Positions 1 through 4,819 of a stretch of DNA of 7,592 nt are shown here, piece after piece (position 1 is the stretch's first letter; every line of letters begins with the position of its first letter). The stretch is from NCBI GenBank assembly GCA_002699335.1, contig PACG01000136.1, positions 2,437 to 10,028 on the forward strand, given 5' to 3'. The DNA is from Candidatus Poribacteria bacterium (lineage in GTDB: Bacteria > Poribacteria > WGA-4E > UBA9662). A program made the translations under genes and the position numbers. The notes under the pieces were generated by a model. The model did not search any database and was not told where the DNA came from. It saw nothing but the letters and a program-made list of their open reading frames with translations.

Positions 1-208
1 CTCGTTTGCCCTGTTTGATAAAACGGATACCCAGGTAGACACAGATAGCGCTAAGTCCATTCAAAATGGCATTGGTCGCTGAGAGATGGTGAACAAAGGG
101 GAGATCTGTTTCAGCACCTGCTTTGAAATAGATCAGCCAAACCAGAAACAGAATAGCCAGGAAACTAATCAGAAAAATGGAGATAATAACCGTGTGTGTA
201 CTTTGCAT
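1..208 (-). CDS. DUF420 (CtaM-like) membrane protein, 3' part cut off by window edge
   Basis: Only the first 69 codons are inside the window; the gene continues past the left edge. The ATG at 208-206 opens a short N-terminus, a hydrophobic helix at about residues 7-28 and then the stretch LPFVHHLSATNAILNGLSA (residues 36-54), followed by a second helix ending in GIRFIKQGKR. This LP..N..LN..SA pattern followed by a basic turn is what I recognise as the DUF420 family, small multi-helix inner-membrane proteins. A family member, CtaM of Staphylococcus aureus, is needed for maturation of a heme-copper oxidase. The gene starts 5 nt after the ctaB stop, so it is probably the third gene of the ctaA-ctaB operon and translated by coupling. 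I see no convincing Shine-Dalgarno sequence before it. The family call is fairly sure; the exact role in oxidase assembly is inferred from the family and from the neighbours. Confidence 0.8.
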   Translation of the reverse strand, partial: MQSTHTVIISIFLISFLAILFLVWLIYFKAGAETDLPFVHHLSATNAILNGLSAICVYLGIRFIKQGKR

Positions 209-213
209 GGTGG

Positions 214-1116
214 TTATAAAAAGAGCTTGTCGACAATCATTGCTACCATAATCACCGGCAGATAGATGAGCGAAGCGAACATAATGCGTTTGGCTGCAAG
301 TTGTGAAGGCGATCGAGCCAGGGCAAGACTGAAACCAAAGAAGATAGAACCGACGATGGTGGCTACTACCAAATACCGATAGCCAGCAATTTGGACCATG
401 GGTAGGGCCGGTAACAGCCCAACAAAGAGAAGTATCAAAGTCTGAAACCAGATATGAAAAAAGGTGCTTTCCCCTTTAGGTTGAACGATGGGTAAGAGTC
501 GGAACCCGGCTCGGGCATATTCTTCACGATAGAGCCAAGCAATTGACAGTGAATGTGGAAGTTGCCACCAAAAAAGAATAGCGAATAGCACGATTGCGCC
601 TGGTTCTAGCCGTCCTGTTGCGGCCGTCCAGCCGACAACGGGCGGAAGTGCACCTGGGATCGCGCCCAAAAAAGTACTGGCCGGGGACTTCTGTTTCAGT
701 GGCGTATAGACAAGTAGATAAGTTAGATGAATGATGGTGATTGTCACTGCTGTCAGCAAATTAACTGCTAAACCGAGATAGATAACCCCGCCGGTGCTAA
801 TAGATAGGCCAAAAATTAATGCTTCGCCTGGAGATAAACGACCGTTAGGAATTGGGCGGCAAGCGGTTCGTTGCATCAGTGCATCAGTGTCACGCTCTAA
901 ATATTGATTCAAGGCCAAGGTGCCACCAGCCGACAGAGCAGTTCCGATCACGGTTTTAATCAACTGCCACCAATCAACCGACGTCGGTGCTAGAAGGAAT
1001 CCAGCTGTAGTAGTAATCAGAATCATACTCACCAATCGAGGTTTCGTCAGATCTAAAAAGGATCTGGTCCAACTACCGAGTTGCGTTGCTGGTATATTCA
1101 CTCTAGACAAAACCAT
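214..1116 (-). CDS. ctaB: Protoheme IX farnesyltransferase (heme O synthase)
   Basis: UbiA-superfamily integral membrane prenyltransferase that transfers a farnesyl group from farnesyl diphosphate to heme B, giving heme O, the substrate of CtaA. From the ATG at 1116 it is 300 residues, the usual family length; an in-frame TTG one codon earlier is ignored. Family marks are LTKPRLV (23-29), the first Asp-rich motif NQYLERDTD (70-78) followed by RTACRP (83-88), YTPLKQKS (137-144), GAIPGALPPVVGW (151-163), and WQLPHS with REEYARAGFRLLP (184-209). In NxxxDxxxD the first Asp is Glu74, which I believe also occurs in planctomycete-type homologues. About nine hydrophobic helices are visible. The start lies 31 nt after the ctaA stop and 5 nt before the DUF420 gene, consistent with one operon. 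A good Shine-Dalgarno sequence sits 9 nt upstream. Confidence 0.95.
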   Translation of the reverse strand: MVLSRVNIPATQLGSWTRSFLDLTKPRLVSMILITTTAGFLLAPTSVDWWQLIKTVIGTALSAGGTLALNQYLERDTDALMQRTACRPIPNGRLSPGEALIFGLSISTGGVIYLGLAVNLLTAVTITIIHLTYLLVYTPLKQKSPASTFLGAIPGALPPVVGWTAATGRLEPGAIVLFAILFWWQLPHSLSIAWLYREEYARAGFRLLPIVQPKGESTFFHIWFQTLILLFVGLLPALPMVQIAGYRYLVVATIVGSIFFGFSLALARSPSQLAAKRIMFASLIYLPVIMVAMIVDKLFL

Positions 1117-1125
1117 CAATCTGGG

Positions 1126-1133
1126 CCTTTCTC
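1126..1133 (-). promoter_or_regulatory. Ribosome binding site of ctaB
   Basis: On the minus strand this reads GAGAAAGG, a good purine-rich Shine-Dalgarno sequence ending 9 nt before the ATG at 1116. It supports ATG, rather than the TTG directly before it, as the ctaB start. It lies in the 31-nt gap after the ctaA stop, so ctaB can be initiated independently of coupling. Confidence 0.6.
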
Positions 1134-1147
1134 ATTTCGTGCTGCGA

Positions 1148-2284
1148 CTAACCGGATTTAATTTGACCAAGTTCTGATAGGCCAGAGCTGGTTGTTTCTC
1201 CACTGGGGTGACGAAGTACATCGAGTGTAAAGATGAAAGAGAGCATAAAAAGTAAGACCCCTAAAAAATGGTGGCCACTGGTGATCGCGGTTCTCAACAT
1301 GTACGGCATTCGTTCTCCCAGTTGAAACTCGCTGTACCAAGCACCGATGCCAAGTGCCATTTGCAAGATTACGACCGAACCCATCAGCATTGCCAGGCCC
1401 ACAAAACCTGAAAAGGTCTGCATGTCTAAGAAGACTCGCCGCACAATCAAGATAATGTGCATAGCTACCAGAATAGCCACTAGAATATGGGCGGAGAGAT
1501 GTTGTGCCGTCTGCCGAAGAATGGCACCCAGAATCAGTTGAACGTAGATCAGTCCCGAAGCAAAGATCGCCAGTCGATGAACCTGGCTAACATCGGTGGT
1601 GGGAGGTGACTGTGACCATTTCTTGGAGGTTAGTAATACTAAACTGGTGAAAAATGCCAGCGAGATTGGAGCGAAGCTGGCGTGAATAATGGCTAAGACA
1701 ATGCTATTTTCGATTACGCGGAGTCCACCCAGCAAGCCTTGTATGATGACAGCTAGAAGTGCCAGGGCCGAGATCCACTTCAGTTGTTTGACAGAGTTGT
1801 AGATCCAGATAGATATCGTGGTAGCTATTGTCAATAGGCCAACTAGGGTTCCCAATAGTCTGTGTGAGTGTTCAAACAGAACACCGTGTACATAAACGCC
1901 TAACCTATCTTCTTGGCGAAGAATGGTATAAAAGCGGTTCGCTACTGGATCATGAATCTTCCAAGCCTGATCCTTTTCAACTACCTGAACGGTCGAAGTC
2001 GACGACAAGATATTTTCATCTATGTTAAGTGCCTCTTGGATCGGTTTGGTCAAGATTCCCTGGCCCAGGTTAGTGGCCAAATCGTCGGGAATCCAAACCA
2101 GAAGACCGCTCACCATTTGCGATAGTGGGTATAGAAACATGTTATCCCCGAAAGTAGTTGGCCAGTCGGGCACGGCCATTCCCGCATCAGTGCCTGTGAC
2201 TAATCCGCCAACGAAGATCAAAACAAGCGTAGTTAGTAGTGTGCAAAAGGCAAGAACATAGATAGGTGGATGGTACTGTTGCAT
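1148..2284 (-). CDS. ctaA: Heme A synthase (CtaA/COX15 family)
   Basis: Membrane enzyme that oxidises the C8 methyl of heme O to a formyl group, giving heme A for aa3-type oxidases. From the ATG at 2284 it is 378 residues. Recognisable parts are GGLVTGTDAGMAVPDWPTTFG (26-46), whose AGMAVPDWP core is typical, then FEHSHRLLG (137-145), QGLLGGLRV (182-190), a His in IIHASFAP (H201), LSAHILVA (H266) and SGHHFLG (H338/H339). These His residues match the expected heme-ligand positions in two repeated four-helix bundles. About eight helices are visible. The cysteine pair of the first outer loop of Bacillus-type CtaA is absent. The loop between helices 1 and 2 is unusually long (about residues 61-133). 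A TTG nine codons upstream is open, but the predicted transcript starts at or just downstream of it, so the ATG is preferred even though it lacks a clear Shine-Dalgarno sequence. First gene of the operon with ctaB and the DUF420 gene. Confidence 0.93.
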   Translation of the reverse strand: MQQYHPPIYVLAFCTLLTTLVLIFVGGLVTGTDAGMAVPDWPTTFGDNMFLYPLSQMVSGLLVWIPDDLATNLGQGILTKPIQEALNIDENILSSTSTVQVVEKDQAWKIHDPVANRFYTILRQEDRLGVYVHGVLFEHSHRLLGTLVGLLTIATTISIWIYNSVKQLKWISALALLAVIIQGLLGGLRVIENSIVLAIIHASFAPISLAFFTSLVLLTSKKWSQSPPTTDVSQVHRLAIFASGLIYVQLILGAILRQTAQHLSAHILVAILVAMHIILIVRRVFLDMQTFSGFVGLAMLMGSVVILQMALGIGAWYSEFQLGERMPYMLRTAITSGHHFLGVLLFMLSFIFTLDVLRHPSGETTSSGLSELGQIKSG

Positions 2285-2315
2285 CGGTAGGTAATTGGCT
2301 GTCGAAAGCAATCGT

Positions 2316-2345
2316 ATTATAGCATTGGACGAAAAACGAATACAA
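2316..2345 (-). promoter_or_regulatory. Sigma70-like promoter of the ctaA-ctaB-DUF420 operon
   Basis: On the minus strand, TTGTAT (2345-2340) and TATAAT (2321-2316) are separated by 18 bp. The -10 is a perfect consensus and is preceded by TG in the extended -10 arrangement (TGCTATAAT). The -35 matches only in its first three bases. The predicted transcript start is near 2309, giving a leader of about 25 nt before the ctaA ATG at 2284. The prediction rests on sequence match only. Confidence 0.65.
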
Positions 2346-2351
2346 GAATAG

Positions 2352-2380
2352 TTGAATTGAATATTCGCCCGTGCTATACT
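2352..2380 (+). promoter_or_regulatory. Sigma70-like promoter of the ridA-fabV unit
   Basis: TTGAAT (2352-2357) and TATACT (2375-2380) are spaced by exactly 17 bp, with a TG in the extended -10 position (TGCTATACT). The expected transcript start is near 2387, leaving about 30 nt of leader before the ridA ATG. This rules out the in-frame TTG at 2357, which overlaps the -35 box. The -35 lies 6 bp from the -35 of the opposing ctaA promoter, so RNA polymerase binding at the two may interfere. Confidence 0.7.
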
Positions 2381-2393
2381 TCGGGCGTTTATT
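2360..2393. promoter_or_regulatory. Inverted repeat around the ridA -10 box, candidate operator
   Basis: The arms are 2360-2371 (AATATTCGCCCG) and 2382-2393 (CGGGCGTTTATT). They are complementary at 10 of 12 positions with a perfect 6-bp GC core, separated by 10 bp holding the TATACT -10 box. A dyad in this position suits a repressor that would block RNA polymerase. It is unlikely to be a terminator, because it covers a strong promoter and has no gene end before it. No regulator gene is visible nearby, so the function is inferred. Confidence 0.4.
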
Positions 2394-2405
2394 TGGACCT
2401 CAAGT

Positions 2406-2410
2406 GGAGA
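2406..2410 (+). promoter_or_regulatory. Ribosome binding site of ridA
   Basis: GGAGA lies about 6 nt before the ATG at 2417 (7 nt counted from the GGAG core). It fixes that ATG as the start of the RidA-family gene and rejects the open upstream extension beginning at TTG 2357. Confidence 0.65.
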
Positions 2411-2416
2411 CGAAAC

Positions 2417-2875
2417 ATGAGTATCGAAAAAAGACTTGAAGAACTGGGAATTCAGCTACAAACACCTGCTCAGCCAGTTGCTAATTATGTGACGACGGTT
2501 CAAACGGGAAATCTTGTTTTTACGTCAGGCCACGGGCCTATCAGCGACGATGGCCAACTGATAAAAGGTCAGTTGGGAACAGACATGAATATCGAGGCCG
2601 GTTATCAAGCTGCACGTTCCGTCGGAATTGGGCTGATCAGTACCTTAAAAGCTGCACTTGGGGACTTAGACCGGATTCAGCGAGTGGTAAAAGTTGTCGG
2701 CTTTGTCAATTCGGCCGCGGATTTTCTGGATCACCCGTCGGTTGTTAATGGGGTTTCAGACCTGTTTGTGGAAGTTTTTGGAGATAAAGGGAAACATACC
2801 AGATCTGCAGTTGGTATGGTTCAATTACCGGGCGGAATTGCCGTCGAAGTTGAAATGATTGTCGAAGTTGAGTAA
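2417..2875 (+). CDS. RidA/YjgF/YER057c/UK114 family protein
   Basis: A 152-residue soluble protein of the RidA-like superfamily, whose best studied members hydrolyse reactive enamine/imine intermediates released by PLP enzymes. Seen here: the early strand GNLVFTSGHGPI (31-42), the central helix from about 59 to 82, and the C-terminal signature HTRSAVGMVQLPGG (127-140) followed by AVEVEMIVEVE. Arg129 aligns with the substrate-carboxylate-binding Arg105 of enterobacterial RidA, so deaminase activity is possible. It is longer than the roughly 128-residue archetype; the extra N-terminal helix (residues 2-13) and the LDHPSVVNGVSDLF segment (104-117) fit the 150-residue subgroup of the family, whose substrates are mostly unknown. 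It is first in a plus-strand unit, and its stop lies 4 nt before the fabV start. Family assignment is firm; the physiological substrate is not known. Confidence 0.92.
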   Translation: MSIEKRLEELGIQLQTPAQPVANYVTTVQTGNLVFTSGHGPISDDGQLIKGQLGTDMNIEAGYQAARSVGIGLISTLKAALGDLDRIQRVVKVVGFVNSAADFLDHPSVVNGVSDLFVEVFGDKGKHTRSAVGMVQLPGGIAVEVEMIVEVE

Positions 2876-2879
2876 CCCG

Positions 2880-4076
2880 ATGGCTAAGCAAGTCATCCAA
2901 CCCAAAATTAGAGGATTTATCTGCACGAATGCTCACCCCGTTGGTTGCGCCCAAAGTGTGCGAAATCAGATCGATTATGTGCAGCAGACGATTGTCCCGC
3001 AAAAAACGGGATTAAATGTGCTGATCATTGGGGCTTCAACTGGTTATGGGTTAGCTTCTAGGATTGCCCTGGCAACCGGTTACGGCATGAATACAGTTGG
3101 TGTTTTTTTTGAGAAACCACCAGATAACTGGCGTACGGCTACCGCCGGATACTACAATACTGTTGCTTTTCACCAGTGCACTGAACAGGAAGATCTAAAA
3201 GCGTTCAGCATTAACGGAGACGCATTCTCTGAGGAGATTAAGTCTCAAACCATAGATTTAATCCAGAAGGAGTTGGGGCAAGTCGACCTGGTAATCTACA
3301 GTTTGGCTTCACCTCGACGAATACATCCTTATACGGGTGTTGACCATCGTGCAGTACTGAAACCGATTGGGCGCCCCTATGTTGATAAGACCATCGATCT
3401 GGTTGAGGAACAGATAGTGGAGATCATTGTTGATCCTGCAATAGAGCAGGAGATCACAGACACCGTTGCTGTTATGGGCGGGGAAGATCTAACCTTTTGG
3501 GTCGATCAACTTCTGGAAAACGATTGCTTGAAAACTGGGACTCAGTTGCTGGCTTACTCTTACATCGGCCCTGAAATCACCTACCCGGTCTATACTCATG
3601 GCACGATTGGTCGGGCCAAGGAAGATCTAAAACAAAAGGTCGACCTCGTCGACCAAAAACTTTGGCAACAGATAGGGGGGCACGCCTACGTCGCGGTCAA
3701 CAAAGCTGTTATCACACAGGCTTCAGCAGCTATTCCGGTGATTCCGCTCTATATTAGCATTCTCTACAAAATTATGGATGCAAAAGGAATTAACGAAAAT
3801 CCAATTGCTCAAATCACCCGCCTGTTTTCCGACCACATTGGTTTAGGACAACAACCCATCCTCGACGACCAAAGACTTATCCGTCTTGACGACCGGGAGT
3901 TAAGACCGGAAATTTCCCAGGAGGTAGAACGAATCTGGTTAGAGATCACAACCGATAGCCTCCCTCGTTTGGCCGACTATAACCGCTACAAACGCGGGTT
4001 TAGAAACCTTTTCGGCTTTGAAATTGATGGAGTTGACTACGACCAACCGGTTGAAACGGATCTTCATCTTCCCTAA
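2880..4076 (+). CDS. fabV: Enoyl-[ACP]/trans-2-enoyl-CoA reductase, FabV type
   Basis: NADH-dependent reductase for the last step of each fatty-acid elongation cycle, or for trans-2-enoyl-CoA, in the cytoplasm. From the ATG at 2880 it is 398 residues, the normal FabV length; an open extension to TTG 2859 is rejected because it runs into ridA. Diagnostic pieces are KIRGFICTNAHPVGC (9-23), the dinucleotide-binding loop GASTGYGLASR (51-61), GVFFEKP (74-80), INGDAFS (111-117), VIYSLASPRR (138-147), AYSYIGPE (225-232) and the C-terminal FGFEIDGVDYD (378-388). The active site Tyr-x8-Lys is intact: Tyr238 and Lys247 in YTHGTIGRAK. FabV enzymes are the enoyl reductase class known for low sensitivity to triclosan, so that is plausible here. 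Translation is probably coupled to ridA, which ends 4 nt upstream. A run of eight T at 3103-3110 lies inside the gene but the frame is intact. Confidence 0.96.
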   Translation: MAKQVIQPKIRGFICTNAHPVGCAQSVRNQIDYVQQTIVPQKTGLNVLIIGASTGYGLASRIALATGYGMNTVGVFFEKPPDNWRTATAGYYNTVAFHQCTEQEDLKAFSINGDAFSEEIKSQTIDLIQKELGQVDLVIYSLASPRRIHPYTGVDHRAVLKPIGRPYVDKTIDLVEEQIVEIIVDPAIEQEITDTVAVMGGEDLTFWVDQLLENDCLKTGTQLLAYSYIGPEITYPVYTHGTIGRAKEDLKQKVDLVDQKLWQQIGGHAYVAVNKAVITQASAAIPVIPLYISILYKIMDAKGINENPIAQITRLFSDHIGLGQQPILDDQRLIRLDDRELRPEISQEVERIWLEITTDSLPRLADYNRYKRGFRNLFGFEIDGVDYDQPVETDLHLP

Positions 4077-4087
4077 CCCTCATTTTG

Positions 4088-4819
4088 ATGACGGTTCGTC
4101 TCTCCCGACTTCCCATTGAACTTAAGATTTCGGTAAGCTGCTTTTTATTGATGATGGGTTACGCCTATCTGTTTGCCCAAATTAACTTGCAAATTAATAC
4201 GCGCAAGGCCGACGGTGATGCCACAGGATTAGCCACCATCCAAGATATTGTGGTAACCTATCATGGGGATCGCAACCAAACCTTACTCGGCACTAAAATC
4301 AATGGTACCATGCGAGAGTACTTGCCCACCGAGGGAGATAAAATCGCCATTGAACAGTGGATTAAAAATGATAGAACCGAAGAGGAGTATCTGGAGATTG
4401 TACAGCAATTGATGGACGCTTACTGCACCAATTGCCACCCCTACGGAGACAGACCCGACTATCCATTAGAAACTTATGAACAGGTCTATCAAGCTGCCGA
4501 ACCGGACCAAGGTCCGTCTATTGGTAAGTTGGCGAAGTTTACCCACTTTCACGCCTTTGGCATGGGAGTCTTTGCCTTTTTGCTGAGTGGGATATTTGCC
4601 TTTACCTCTTTTACCCCTCCCCTGCGCTACTTTGGTGTTGTTCTACCTTTTCTTTCCATTTCCCTGGACATCACAGCCTGGTGGTTGACCAAACTTGTCA
4701 GTCCCGCCTTCGCTTACGTCGTTTACTCAGCCGGTTTAATGACCGGTGTCTCTTTTGCGGTTACAATTTTAGGTTCGCTCTACGATCTCTGGATTCGAAC
4801 CTCAACAGTCGAGTCCTAA
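4088..4819 (+). CDS. Membrane protein with one c-type heme motif and four predicted helices, family not recognised
   Basis: A 243-residue protein I cannot assign to a named family. From the ATG at 4088 there is a basic N-terminus (RLSRLPIELK), a first helix at about 15-32, and a hydrophilic domain of about 120 residues ending with CTNCHPYGD (113-121), a standard CxxCH heme c attachment site. Three further helices follow at about 156-174, 181-199 and 207-229, the first preceded by FTHFHAFGMG with two His (153, 155). The positive-inside rule puts the heme domain in the periplasm. WWLTKLVSPAFAY links helices 3 and 4. It starts 11 nt after fabV with no clear Shine-Dalgarno sequence, so coupling or SD-independent initiation is likely. 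Its stop overlaps that of the convergent gene. A role in electron transfer to or from a respiratory complex, perhaps the oxidase served by the ctaA operon, is inference. The His pair could bind a second heme or a metal, unproven. Confidence 0.85.
   Translation: MTVRLSRLPIELKISVSCFLLMMGYAYLFAQINLQINTRKADGDATGLATIQDIVVTYHGDRNQTLLGTKINGTMREYLPTEGDKIAIEQWIKNDRTEEEYLEIVQQLMDAYCTNCHPYGDRPDYPLETYEQVYQAAEPDQGPSIGKLAKFTHFHAFGMGVFAFLLSGIFAFTSFTPPLRYFGVVLPFLSISLDITAWWLTKLVSPAFAYVVYSAGLMTGVSFAVTILGSLYDLWIRTSTVES

Noticed and set aside
873..888. Tandem copy of the 8-mer GCATCAGT in ctaB
   Set aside because: It encodes part of the conserved DTDALMQR active-site motif, so the repetition follows from the required residues and codon choice.
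920..1177. Open plus-strand frame opposite ctaB
   Set aside because: It is antisense to a clearly conserved gene and its translation shows no family features. The same holds for the open frames at 1347-1541, 1828-2261, 5809-6337 and 6966-7269 (plus strand) and 2745-3002 (minus strand).
2285..2311. TTG start of ctaA nine codons upstream
   Set aside because: The predicted transcript start falls at or just downstream of this TTG, so little or no leader would remain; it has no ribosome site and the ATG at 2284 sits at a normal distance from helix 1. Not fully excluded.
2357..2416. N-terminal extension of the RidA-family protein from TTG 2357
   Set aside because: It overlaps the -35 box, spacer and -10 box of the promoter; the ATG at 2417 has a good Shine-Dalgarno sequence and gives the family length.
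2859..2879. Seven-codon N-terminal extension of FabV overlapping ridA
   Set aside because: FabV homologues begin just before the IRGFIC motif; the ATG at 2880 gives the usual 398 residues.
3103..3110. Run of eight T in fabV as a possible frameshift or slippage site
   Set aside because: The reading frame is intact on both sides and encodes the conserved GVFFEKP motif; a run of this length alone does not support programmed slippage.
3638..3654. 7-bp inverted repeat GGTCGAC/GTCGACC with a 3-nt loop in fabV
   Set aside because: Short, inside a conserved coding region, with a loop too small for a good hairpin; explained by the codons for KVDLVDQ.
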